NCBI RefSeq assembly: GCF_002368295.1
Contig: NZ_AP018249.1
Location: 186,001 to 250,000 of the forward strand
Length of the DNA: 64,000 nt
Direction: 5' to 3'
Origin: Tolypothrix tenuis PCC 7101
GTDB lineage: Bacteria; Cyanobacteriota; Cyanobacteriia; Cyanobacteriales; Nostocaceae
Shown here: in pieces, positions 1 through 7,646 of the stretch
Layout of the letters: each line of letters starts with the position of its first letter
Numbering within the stretch: the first letter of the stretch is position 1
Made by a program: the position numbers and the translations under genes
Notes under the pieces: generated by a model
What the model saw: the letters and a program-made list of their open reading frames with translations, nothing else
Told to the model about the DNA's origin: nothing
The model's database searches: none

Positions 1-523
1 CTTTTCCTAAACCCAAGATTTGCAGTTTTGTGCCCTCAGCACCAATAAAGCGCATATCTCGATCAAAGAGAAAAACTACTCCATTGGGTATATTTTGGGT
101 TAATGTTCGGTATAGTTTTTCACAGTGACGGAGTGAATGCTGACTCTGTAATAAATCTTTTAGATTGATTAGATCTGCTATTTTATCAGTATCGGACTGC
201 TGTTTGCTTGACTGGAAATTAGCAGTTAGTGTACTGATTAATAGAGCCTCGATGACAAATAATACAAATTCCAGGCTATCGAGAGTAGAAGATGGGTCTG
301 TAAAAAAGTAATGACTAGCTAAAGCAGCTAAGAACACTGATATCAATCCTGAAATGATGCTACCGTACCAAGTACTTACAGAGATAGCAATCAGCCACAA
401 GCTAAAAGAACTTGTAATTCCAGTTAAATACTCTAGTGCCAGCTTGACTAGCAAGGTTGCTCCCACACTGAAAAATGCAATTCCGTAGGGCAGGTATTTT
501 TGTTTGATAAATAACATAGACAT
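1..523 (-). CDS. DUF4118/PAS sensor protein, N-terminal part (runs off window)
   Basis: Reading the minus strand from an ATG at 523 (second ATG at 517) gives an uninterrupted frame to base 1, about 174 residues, so the gene is cut by the window edge. The first 85 or so residues form several hydrophobic helices with the pattern of the DUF4118 (KdpD-like) four-helix membrane domain. A linker with a short helical stretch follows, then the beginning of a PAS domain (PNGVVFLFDRDMRFIGAEG). This combination is typical of cyanobacterial membrane-bound hybrid sensor kinases or PAS-GGDEF proteins. The output domain lies outside the window, so kinase versus cyclase cannot be decided. The gene is divergent from the helicase at 539, with only 15 bp between the two starts as drawn. 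Confidence 0.75.
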   Translation of the reverse strand, partial: MSMLFIKQKYLPYGIAFFSVGATLLVKLALEYLTGITSSFSLWLIAISVSTWYGSIISGLISVFLAALASHYFFTDPSSTLDSLEFVLFVIEALLISTLTANFQSSKQQSDTDKIADLINLKDLLQSQHSLRHCEKLYRTLTQNIPNGVVFLFDRDMRFIGAEGTKLQILGLGK

Positions 524-533
524 AGGAGTAACG

Positions 534-549
534 CGACTTTGCAAAGTCG
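534..549. repeat. 16-bp perfect palindrome at the start of the helicase ORF
   Basis: The sequence CGACTTTGCAAAGTCG is a perfect dyad. It overlaps the putative TTG start at 539 and lies between two divergent genes. Immediately downstream (about 568-600) is a run (ttctctacaagacgctacgc) of the kind of short interspersed repeat common in Nostocales. It could be an operator or simply the edge of a repeat insertion. Confidence 0.5.
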
Positions 550-2179
550 GATAAAAAACGACCGATGCTTTCTCTACAAGACGCTACGCGTGCTTGCTTC
601 TCGGTTGCCCCTGGTGTCCTGTAATAAGAAATCTGAAATACCTATTACAAATGATGCTACATATTCAGATTATAAAGAGTTACTAAAATTTTTATCCACT
701 TTACCGGAAGACCCTACGTGTAATGTAGTCGAACTTGGGGATGAAGCAAGACTAACAGCTATCGCTGCATTGAGTGGATCAATTAATGGAATTAGCGAAG
801 CGATGATGATCCAAACAATTCCTACGTTCGCTGCAACAGGTTATTTTCCATTTCAACTCACACAGCAGCAGCAAAAAGCTTTAGATGCAATGTGGACATT
901 TATACAGCCAACCGTGGTGTCTGCTTTATTTCTGCTGGTTGGCTATGCTGGAACTGGCAAGTCAACTATTGTTTTCCAATTAGTTAAAGTTCTTGTCGCT
1001 ACAGGTAAGCGAGTTGTACTGACTGCACCCACTAATAAAGCTGTAGGCGTGCTGCAACGTATGGCGGCAGAAAATGGCGTAACTGGGGTAGAATTCTTCA
1101 CCATTCACCAGTTATTAGGACTGGGTATGGTAACTAGAGGTAAAGAGAAAGTACTGGATCAAACCGGGCCTTCTTATATCAATCTATTTGATGTTGTCTT
1201 TATTGATGAATGTTCCATGATTGGTAAACAACTGTGGCACTGGATAGAAGATGTTGCTAACCAATCATCCATCTGGACAAAAATCAAAATTATTTTCATG
1301 GGCGACCCAGCACAGTTAAATCCAGTGAATGAAGGAAAATCCCCTAGTTTTCAAGTACCAGATAAAGCAGTATTGACTCAAGTTGTGCGTCAGGGAACTG
1401 GTAGCCCTTTGTTAGAATTTGTCACTGCTTGTCGCTATGCAGTCATCAAGAGTAAGTTTCCTTTTGAGCCTTATGCCAAATATCTGCCTGATAAAAGTAA
1501 TGGGGCGTTGATGGTTAAACGTCAAACTTTGTTGCGCTATGCTTGCAAAAAGATGTCTAGAGAATTTGCTCAAAACCCAGATTGTTTCCGAATTTTATCC
1601 TGGACTAATACTCAAGTTGACTTTTACAATCAGCAGATTCGCACACATTTATATGGTGAAAATATCAATCGCTTTATTCCAGGAGAGAGATTAATCACCA
1701 GAGATCCTGTGATGGCTCCTGATGGTAAAACTACGATTCTTGCTACATCTACAGAGTTTACTGTTTTAGATGTCTTTGAGGATCGTTACAACAATTATGA
1801 TACTTGGAGATTAAAAGTAGAGACAGATGAAGGTATTGTCCGTCAAATCTACGTTTTGCATGAAAATGAGCAAAAACAATTTGACCAAGAAAGCAAACGT
1901 TTACTCACAAGTGCCAAGCGTAATCCCTTTCTGTGGAAGCAGTACTACAAACATTCAGAGCAGTTTGCCAACATCAGAAACTGCTTTGCATTAACTGTTC
2001 ATAATAGCCAAGGTAGTACTTTCTTAGAAGCGGGTATTGATGGTCAAGATTTGAGTAAGCGACTTTATCCAGAACCAGGAGATGATCGTAAGGCAATCTT
2101 GTCAAAAATTAGAGAGTTTAATCGTCTGTACTATGTTTCTAGCTCACGGGCTAGGCAGCGAATATTAGTTATCCGCTAA
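539..2179 (+). CDS. SF1 DNA helicase, RecD/Dda-like AAA ATPase
   Basis: A 546-residue ATP-dependent helicase of superfamily 1. Visible motifs in order: Walker A GYAGTGKS (about 135-142), motif Ia TAPTNKAV, Walker B FIDECSM (about 221-227), motif III GDPAQLNPV, motif IV region VRQGTGSPL, motif V LTVHNSQGSTF, and motif VI YVSSSRARQRILV at the very C-terminus. This is the AAA_30/UvrD_C_2 layout of RecD2 and phage Dda helicases, which act in replication restart or recombination. The start is uncertain: the first 25-30 residues are encoded by a TTG within a palindrome and by repeat-like DNA, and the first in-frame ATG is only at codon 89. In-frame GTG codons at about 590 and 614 are alternatives. 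A native 5' end may have been replaced by a repeat insertion. It fits the replication-gene theme of the next 11 kb. Confidence 0.9.
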   Translation: MQSRIKNDRCFLYKTLRVLASRLPLVSCNKKSEIPITNDATYSDYKELLKFLSTLPEDPTCNVVELGDEARLTAIAALSGSINGISEAMMIQTIPTFAATGYFPFQLTQQQQKALDAMWTFIQPTVVSALFLLVGYAGTGKSTIVFQLVKVLVATGKRVVLTAPTNKAVGVLQRMAAENGVTGVEFFTIHQLLGLGMVTRGKEKVLDQTGPSYINLFDVVFIDECSMIGKQLWHWIEDVANQSSIWTKIKIIFMGDPAQLNPVNEGKSPSFQVPDKAVLTQVVRQGTGSPLLEFVTACRYAVIKSKFPFEPYAKYLPDKSNGALMVKRQTLLRYACKKMSREFAQNPDCFRILSWTNTQVDFYNQQIRTHLYGENINRFIPGERLITRDPVMAPDGKTTILATSTEFTVLDVFEDRYNNYDTWRLKVETDEGIVRQIYVLHENEQKQFDQESKRLLTSAKRNPFLWKQYYKHSEQFANIRNCFALTVHNSQGSTFLEAGIDGQDLSKRLYPEPGDDRKAILSKIREFNRLYYVSSSRARQRILVIR

Positions 2180-2643
2180 GAATTAATTGTGTCTAGCAAT
2201 CTCGAAACTAAATTCCGGATGTGACTGTTTTTCATACTTTGAGAGATGTGTTTACACTCATCAGTAAAAACACTCTCTTCAAAAGGAAATTGTTCTGTTT
2301 TAATTCATAAACTATGAGATACACGACTTCTCTAATAAGTCGTGTATCTGGATAGCACCTTTTTTATAAAAAAGCATTTCGTATACAAAGTAAAAGAATA
2401 AAATTTCTAATTAAAATTATCTCAAATTTTAAATTTTAATTATTATAAAAATCCTTGAGTTGTATTGAATTTTTTAAGAATAAATTCTTTTTTGTATAAA
2501 TAGACTAATAAAAATTTGCAATTTATTTTTAAATATAAGTTAATTAAATAATTTGATGAATTTTGTGAATAAAAGCTGCTTTCAAATTAGTAGCTATCAG
2601 GTAAAGCTAACGCTTTAGTTTACAGAGGTTAAAAACATTAATA
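2180..2643. other. AT-rich intergenic region, 464 bp, with one strong hairpin
   Basis: No convincing ORF on either strand. The left part contains the hairpin at 2317-2349. The right 250 bp are very AT-rich, with long A/T runs and no obvious tandem repeat. This is a plausible promoter region for the gene at 2644, and candidate replication-origin DNA in a plasmid, but no iterons were seen. Confidence 0.5.
2317..2349 (+). terminator. Hairpin with 13-bp perfect stem, possible terminator
   Basis: AGATACACGACTT and AAGTCGTGTATCT pair perfectly around a 7-nt loop. A run of six T occurs about 10 nt after the stem. Position (138 bp after the helicase stop) and form suit a rho-independent terminator, but the T run is not adjacent, so a repeat or operator is possible. 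Confidence 0.4.
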
Positions 2644-3735
2644 TTGCTAGGAAATAGGGTAGAAGCAGTGATTACAAATTCAACCGAAACTTTTCTAAAA
2701 GATGCTGTTGTTGAAAGATATAACCTCTCTAAACTGAACAAAACTCGCATCCGCTTCAAGATTCAGTTAAAGAAGACAACTAAGAGTAATGCTCCCAAAT
2801 GGAAAGATGTTCTCAAATATTCTCAAGAAGATGAGCAAGAATCTGACTTAGTGAAGGTCACAATCTCAGAAGTTGGTTTAAAGGGCATCAAGGTTTTTAA
2901 AGCTTTAGACGAAGCAGCGAACCAATTAAGGCAAGAAATTACTTCAGTGCAAGAATGGATGAATTATGACAATGGTGATTGGATTTGCCCTATAGACTTA
3001 GCACCCTTGGTCTGGAATCAACTAATCGAAATTCGGGATAATATTGCACCTGTTTTACGCACTCAATTGAGAGAAGAGTATGACAAGGGGTACACAGACT
3101 ATCAAGAACGTATTGACAACTTTCTCTCACTCAATGCTTGGCAATTATCTGTAGAACAACAACAAGAAGTTAAGCAGAACCTAGTAAAAGCTTTTCCTTG
3201 TTTAGAGGAATTAGAGGACTATTTACAAGTAGTAATTGGTCGTCCTGTTATTATTCCTGCCATCAGTGAACAACTGTCAGAGAAGCAAGCTGAATGCTTA
3301 GAGCAAATAACTCGGTTTATCGAACAGTATGACAGAAATTTAGAACAAACATTGAGGGAATCAGCGATCGCTCTCGGTGAACAACTAGCAGCCCAGTTGC
3401 TCGAAGATTTGAGCAACTGGGAACCTGGGCGCAAGCCGGTTAACTTCAAGAAGAAGATGGAACGCCATTTCAAAAAAGTCCAAATGCTTTTGGCTAACGC
3501 CAGCTTTGAAGCAGGTAGCAGTCTTGGACACATGATGACTCATCTAGAGAATATTCTCGAAAACGCTTCTGTTGATGCCAAAAAGCTAGATTCACAAGGG
3601 CGTTCTCAGTTGCAGAAAAAAATGGATGAAATTTGTTCCAAGCTTCTGGATGAACAACGCTATCTCCAACGATTAGCAAGCGATGAGGGTATGGGCTTAA
3701 CCAGGGCTACAGCGATGTCTCTCAAACTTCGCTAG
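2644..3735 (+). CDS. Hypothetical protein, helical, plasmid-type
   Basis: A protein of up to 363 residues that I do not recognise. The frame opens with TTG at 2644; a GTG at 2668 gives an N-terminus starting ITNSTETFLKDAV and is an equally good start, since neither has a clear Shine-Dalgarno sequence. The N-terminal 100 residues are mixed alpha/beta and basic. The remainder is rich in Glu, Gln, Leu and Lys with heptad-like stretches (about 95-260), suggesting long helices or coiled coil. No signal peptide, membrane segment or catalytic motif is apparent. It stands alone between two intergenic regions that each carry a hairpin. Confidence 0.7.
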   Translation: MLGNRVEAVITNSTETFLKDAVVERYNLSKLNKTRIRFKIQLKKTTKSNAPKWKDVLKYSQEDEQESDLVKVTISEVGLKGIKVFKALDEAANQLRQEITSVQEWMNYDNGDWICPIDLAPLVWNQLIEIRDNIAPVLRTQLREEYDKGYTDYQERIDNFLSLNAWQLSVEQQQEVKQNLVKAFPCLEELEDYLQVVIGRPVIIPAISEQLSEKQAECLEQITRFIEQYDRNLEQTLRESAIALGEQLAAQLLEDLSNWEPGRKPVNFKKKMERHFKKVQMLLANASFEAGSSLGHMMTHLENILENASVDAKKLDSQGRSQLQKKMDEICSKLLDEQRYLQRLASDEGMGLTRATAMSLKLR

Positions 3736-3741
3736 AAAAAA

Positions 3742-3775
3742 CAATCAAGGATGCACTTAGTATCGTCCTTGATTG
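3742..3775. repeat. Inverted repeat, 10-bp arms, after the 2644-3735 gene
   Basis: CAATCAAGGA and TCCTTGATTG flank a 14-nt loop, 7 bp after the stop codon. The position suits a transcription terminator or 3'-end stabiliser, but no T run follows. Confidence 0.45.
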
Positions 3776-3931
3776 CAAACGGGGTGTGGAGTGTAGAGGA
3801 AGCAATACGCCCACACTTCCCAAGCTTGCTACGCAATTAAAAGAGGAAGTGATAGGTATGAACTTTTTGCTTCCTTGTGTATCACCATTGTTTGCATTAA
3901 TTTACCAGTCCACAGTATTTAGAGGTAGGAA

Positions 3932-4378
3932 ATGTCACATTTTTCAACTGTCACTACAAAACTAACTAACCGTGAATGTTTAGTACAAGCTCTACAAGAT
4001 TTGCAGCTTACTGTCCAAGTTTATGAAAAACCACAATCGCTGAGAGGTTATTACGACGACTCCCAGGGGAAAAGTGCTGAGATTGTTGTCCCTGGCCGTA
4101 GTTTAAGTGTCCGCGCAGATATCGGGTTTAAGTGGGATCAGGAGGCAGGGGTGTATCAACTCATCCATGATGCTTATGAAACTGTACCCCGACTAGGAGA
4201 AGACTTCTTTTCGCACACCTTAATACAAGCCTACGGACAGAAGATGGTTCGCGCTAAAGCAGCCCAGTTACAAGAACATCTGGGAGAATGCACCATCACA
4301 GAAGAAACCAATGGTCAGGTACATACTTTGCGTCTCGCATTTTCAGCACATCAGCAAACTCAACAAGTTCGGAGATAA
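3932..4378 (+). CDS. DUF1257 / Ycf35 family protein
   Basis: 148 residues beginning MSHFSTVTTKLTNRECLVQAL, a start characteristic of the Ycf35/DUF1257 family of cyanobacteria and red-algal plastids. The conserved RGYY, IVVPGR, IGFKWD and YGQKMVRAKA segments are present and the length is normal for the family. Function is unknown; homologues are generally encoded next to DUF2997 and the Ycf46 AAA ATPase, as here (4382-4588 and 5076-6692). It is separated from DUF2997 by 3 bp, so the two are surely co-transcribed. The cassette is normally chromosomal, so this copy is probably a paralogue. Confidence 0.92.
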   Translation: MSHFSTVTTKLTNRECLVQALQDLQLTVQVYEKPQSLRGYYDDSQGKSAEIVVPGRSLSVRADIGFKWDQEAGVYQLIHDAYETVPRLGEDFFSHTLIQAYGQKMVRAKAAQLQEHLGECTITEETNGQVHTLRLAFSAHQQTQQVRR

Positions 4379-4381
4379 TTT

Positions 4382-4588
4382 ATGGAACGGGCAATCTTGA
4401 TACATTTTGACACTGTTACAGGCGAAGTAAAAATAGAAGCCGAGGGATTTGAGGGATTGTCGTGCCTAGAAGCAACCCAACCCTTTGAGGAAGCTTTAGG
4501 CATAGTGCAAGGCGAACGCACTTACAAACCAGAATCTCAACAACAGCTTCGTAGTACGATTACTCAACAACAACAGTTGTACCAATAA
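4382..4588 (+). CDS. DUF2997 domain protein
   Basis: A 68-residue small protein with the DUF2997 pattern: a short N-terminal beta strand (AILIHFDTVTGEVKIEAEGF), then a conserved helix around the single Cys (GLSCLEATQPFEEALG), then a Gln-rich tail. It follows DUF1257 by 3 bp. The biochemical role of the family is not established; co-occurrence with Ycf35 and Ycf46 implies one complex or pathway. Confidence 0.88.
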   Translation: MERAILIHFDTVTGEVKIEAEGFEGLSCLEATQPFEEALGIVQGERTYKPESQQQLRSTITQQQQLYQ

Positions 4589-4630
4589 ATGATCGTGACT
4601 TACGTACAGGTAAGGGAAAATCAAACCGCA

Positions 4631-4728
4631 GAGGACACGGAGAAATAGGAGTTTCAGAGAGTTATTGCGTAAGTTTTAATGATTACAAGGGAGAGACTTC
4701 TTTAATAATTCCTTATCTTCGTGTCCTC
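4631..4728. repeat. Long-spaced imperfect inverted repeat, possible small MITE
   Basis: GAGGACACG at 4631 pairs with CGTGTCCTC ending at 4728, separated by 80 bp without a gene. The flanks suggest a degenerate interspersed element of a kind common in Nostocales intergenic DNA. No target duplication is obvious. Confidence 0.3.
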
Positions 4729-4821
4729 CCTGTACCGCCTTTTCTTCACCTAAATAAACGTGCCATTTTGCCAACAAACATTCGATGGGGGACGAGGAAA
4801 ATCCCCCTGCACAATTTTTCT

Positions 4822-5079
4822 ATGAGCGAACTACCTGAAGATTATCCGATGCTCCATATTTACCCCTCAAAAGGAGCGCGGCAACCAGTAATTATCAAAG
4901 GAAATGCAGAGGGACTGTGCGCTTTAGTCAATGCTCTAATTTCCGCCATTGCTCATCCAAATTCTTCTGGAGTTGCTGAAGTTTTTAATGGCGATGCCGA
5001 AGTTTACGAAGTAGTCGTGAATCTTGTTACCACTCACGAAAAACTTTCTCCCGTACCCGATCAAAATTCACAACAATGA
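4822..5079 (+). CDS. Conserved hypothetical protein upstream of Ycf46
   Basis: An 85-residue protein starting MSELPEDYPMLHIYPSKGARQP. The frame is open further upstream to a TTG at 4768, but the extra 18 residues look like non-coding sequence, so the ATG at 4822 is preferred; neither start has a good Shine-Dalgarno. The core pattern (a strand, a GNxEGLxAL helix, two more strands) distantly recalls small Imm32-like immunity folds, which is a weak impression only. Its last four bases overlap the start of the Ycf46-like gene (ATGA), so translation is coupled and the two products probably act together. Confidence 0.7.
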   Translation: MSELPEDYPMLHIYPSKGARQPVIIKGNAEGLCALVNALISAIAHPNSSGVAEVFNGDAEVYEVVVNLVTTHEKLSPVPDQNSQQ

Positions 5080-6692
5080 AACTATCAAACTTGATTACCA
5101 CCATTGATTCTCAAATACCCATCGTGGCAATAGATGTTCTTTCCCCCGAAGAAGCCACTATCATTCAGTGGTTAACTACTGAAGTGATGGACAAACTTAA
5201 CAGTCCTGTGTACTTCTGGAATTTGGGAGTTTCCGGCTTAGAACAATGTCTGATTGCTGACGACGGTGGACTGGTGTTCAAATCAGTCGAGACGTATAAA
5301 AAGCCGCCTCACATAGACCCTTTAATATATGTGTTCGAGTACATCAATAATTTTGGCAGTAATGGAGTTTTTATCCTGGGAGATGTTCACCCTTTTGTGG
5401 GTCAAAACTCCCTGCAATTAAGTTGGGAAGTCCTCACTAGAGTCAAAAACTTGTACCATCGCCTGAAACCAACTGAAAAGCGAATTGTATTTTTAGGTCA
5501 AAACATTCAACTGCACGAATCTCTGCTGAGATTGATTCCTTGCTGTGAAGTTCCTCTACCCTGTATTGAGCAAATTCAAGAGCACTTAGAATCATATGTG
5601 TTGTACTTGCAAGAATCTGCCGGTGAGCAAGAGGTAACTTTTACCGTATCTCTAACCACTGAAGATAAAGAAACCTTAGCAAGAGCAGCATTAGGGCTAA
5701 CCTTGGAGGAAATTAGCGACTTTCTGCGGCTGACTATCAAGGAGCGATTAACTTCTAAAGGTATAGTAATTGATGCTACGGCCATCCCTTTGGTTGTGGA
5801 ATACAAAACCCGCCTACTGGCTCAAATGGGTATTGAATTAGGTAAACCGGCGACCATACCTTTTGGTGGACTAGACCTGTTGCGGGATTGGTTGCAACGC
5901 CGTCGTCGGTTATTTTCCCAAGAAGCGCGATCGCTCAATCTACCTCAGCCTAAAGGAGTGCTACTGGCTGGGCCACCAGGAACAGGTAAATCAATAGTGG
6001 CGAAAAACATTGCAACCATACTCAACCTTCCACTGCTGCAATTAGATATTGCCTCAATGCTTGGTAGCTTGGTTGGAGAATCTGAGGGCAATGTCCGCCG
6101 TGCACTCAAGACTGCTGAAGCAATCGCACCCTGTATCTTGTGGATTGATGAGGTTGAGAAAGCACTTTCAGCTAATGGCGATACTTCTGGAGTCTCACAA
6201 AGGATTCTGGGAAATATCCTCACTTTTATGTCTGAATGTACCGCGGGAGTGTTTGTAGTGGCAACTTGTAATGACCCAACAGCGCTGCCTATTGAGTTCA
6301 AGAGGAAAGGGCGGTTTGATGAGAATTTCTTCGTTGACCTGCCTACTGAGTTGGAACGCTGCCAAATTCTTAAGATTCACTTGGAACGGTTTGGTATAGA
6401 AGTTCCGCAGGAATATTTAGAGGCGATCGCTGCTGCTACTGACAAGTTTAGTGGTGCTGAGTTAGAAACCCTGGCATCAGAAGCAGCACTACTGGCTTTC
6501 GATGAGGGAAGACCTCAGCAGGTCACACTGGCTGATTTAGAAAATTGCCAACAAAACATCACCCCTTTAGCTGTTCAAGATGCTGCTGCTGTTGAGCGGA
6601 TGCAGTCTTGGTCAAAGATTGCGCGACCAGCTTCTAGCCCTGTGCAGGTGTCTAAGAAAGGTCTTCGTACTTCTAGATTCCGTACTAATTAG
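5076..6692 (+). CDS. Ycf46-like AAA+ ATPase
   Basis: 538 residues. The N-terminal 180 or so residues form the Ycf46-specific non-AAA region (FWNLG, IFVLGDVHPF-like segment), a helical segment follows, and the AAA+ core begins near 260. Motifs: Walker A GPPGTGKS (299-306), Walker B ILWIDEVEK (354-362), sensor 1 ATCND (about 397), arginine-finger region KRKGRFDENF (about 408-417), and the AAA lid with FSGAELETL. Ycf46 homologues in cyanobacteria have been linked to CO2 utilisation or photosynthesis regulation, but the mechanism is unclear. The partners DUF1257 and DUF2997 lie immediately upstream. The serine/lysine-rich C-terminal 30 residues are probably disordered. Confidence 0.9.
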   Translation: MKLSNLITTIDSQIPIVAIDVLSPEEATIIQWLTTEVMDKLNSPVYFWNLGVSGLEQCLIADDGGLVFKSVETYKKPPHIDPLIYVFEYINNFGSNGVFILGDVHPFVGQNSLQLSWEVLTRVKNLYHRLKPTEKRIVFLGQNIQLHESLLRLIPCCEVPLPCIEQIQEHLESYVLYLQESAGEQEVTFTVSLTTEDKETLARAALGLTLEEISDFLRLTIKERLTSKGIVIDATAIPLVVEYKTRLLAQMGIELGKPATIPFGGLDLLRDWLQRRRRLFSQEARSLNLPQPKGVLLAGPPGTGKSIVAKNIATILNLPLLQLDIASMLGSLVGESEGNVRRALKTAEAIAPCILWIDEVEKALSANGDTSGVSQRILGNILTFMSECTAGVFVVATCNDPTALPIEFKRKGRFDENFFVDLPTELERCQILKIHLERFGIEVPQEYLEAIAAATDKFSGAELETLASEAALLAFDEGRPQQVTLADLENCQQNITPLAVQDAAAVERMQSWSKIARPASSPVQVSKKGLRTSRFRTN

Positions 6693-6724
6693 GTATTCCC
6701 AAATTAGTAATGATTTGAAGCTTT

Positions 6725-6763
6725 TGTCAAATGAACATCTCAACAACAGATGTTCATTTGACA
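6725..6763. repeat. Perfect inverted repeat with 16-bp arms
   Basis: TGTCAAATGAACATCT and AGATGTTCATTTGACA are exact complements around a 7-nt loop (caacaac). It lies 33 bp after the Ycf46 gene and 34 bp before the WGR gene. No T tract follows, so an operator or processing hairpin controlling 6797 is as likely as a terminator. The arms are too long and perfect to be chance. Confidence 0.6.
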
Positions 6764-6796
6764 TGGTAATACTTTACTCTAAATTATGTCAAAAAC

Positions 6797-7348
6797 ATGG
6801 AAGTTTACTTAATATTTGTAGATGCGGCTCAGAACAGTAACAAATTCTGGAGTGCAAAAGTTGAGCAAGGTAATCTAACTGTTGAGTGGGGTAGAGTAGG
6901 CTACAAATCTCAGCAAAAAGTTCACTCTTTTGGTAATGCTCAACAAGCAGTTTCTAAATTTCACAATCTCGTGGCTGAGAAGAAAATGAAAGGCTACCGA
7001 GAAAGCCAACCTCAAATTGATAGTACTTCTGATTCTCTAGAAATTAAAAGAGCTATCCAATTATTGGAGATTTTGCGCCCTTATGTAGCACAAAGACAAT
7101 TTACCAATAGAAATTATCTAGAGACATTAAACCAATATTTAAAAATCGTGCCTACACCTTTAGGAATGAAAATAGATCCGTCTCTAATATACCGCGATGT
7201 GGCAGATGTTGAGCATCAACTATCACTGCTGAACTCTTTGTTGGCAACTGATTCTGTGCTAGCTGATAACGCTACAGAAGAATCTGGAAATACAAGCAAA
7301 GTTATGAGTTTAAAAAGCATTAGAAAGAACTTTTGGAGGAATTTGTAG
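6797..7348 (+). CDS. WGR domain protein
   Basis: 183 residues. Residues 1-75 match the WGR domain: an N-terminal strand (MEVYLIFVDAAQNSNKFW), the signature VEWGRVGYKSQ with Trp-Gly-Arg, then SFGNAQQAVSKFHNLVAEKKMKGY. WGR domains bind nucleic acid and occur in PARPs, MolR-like regulators and bacterial helicase-associated proteins. The C-terminal part (about 90-165) is helical and slightly resembles the PARP regulatory region, but no catalytic ADP-ribosyltransferase domain is present. It is a stand-alone gene preceded by the 16-bp-arm inverted repeat. A role in DNA-end or replication-intermediate binding is inferred from the domain and the replication neighbours. Confidence 0.8.
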   Translation: MEVYLIFVDAAQNSNKFWSAKVEQGNLTVEWGRVGYKSQQKVHSFGNAQQAVSKFHNLVAEKKMKGYRESQPQIDSTSDSLEIKRAIQLLEILRPYVAQRQFTNRNYLETLNQYLKIVPTPLGMKIDPSLIYRDVADVEHQLSLLNSLLATDSVLADNATEESGNTSKVMSLKSIRKNFWRNL

Positions 7349-7646
7349 AACTTCAGAATTCTGGAGCAAAGCTGGATACGCCGAAAGCTACGATCAGAAT
7401 AAAAGCTTACCTGAGAGCCGTTAAATGGAATATATAGCAAAATTCAGGAGTCAGGATGGGCTGCGCTAACAGAAATAAAACAGGCTTTATATTTGGCTTT
7501 GAGACGAATCGTTGTGTACTTCACTAACTTTAAATCCGCTGTATCAGTAAAACTCTGTATGTCTCACAGAGTAAAAACATCCCAATCTTTCTTTTCTGCT
7601 ATCGCAGTCATCTTTCTAAGAATGACGCAATTAGAATTAAATTATC
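7349..7646. other. Intergenic region, 298 bp
   Basis: No gene supported. A small hairpin (ACTCTGT/ACAGAGT, 7552-7572) lies about 75 bp before dnaN and could affect its expression. Short in-frame ATGs in this stretch have no coding character. Confidence 0.4.

Noticed and set aside
2380..2640. AT-rich stretch as a replication origin
   Set aside because: No iterons, DnaA-box cluster or adjacent replication initiator gene; AT-richness alone is not enough.
4768..4821. TTG at 4768 as start of the hypothetical gene before Ycf46
   Set aside because: The extra residues do not look like protein, and the ATG at 4822 starts a typical N-terminus.
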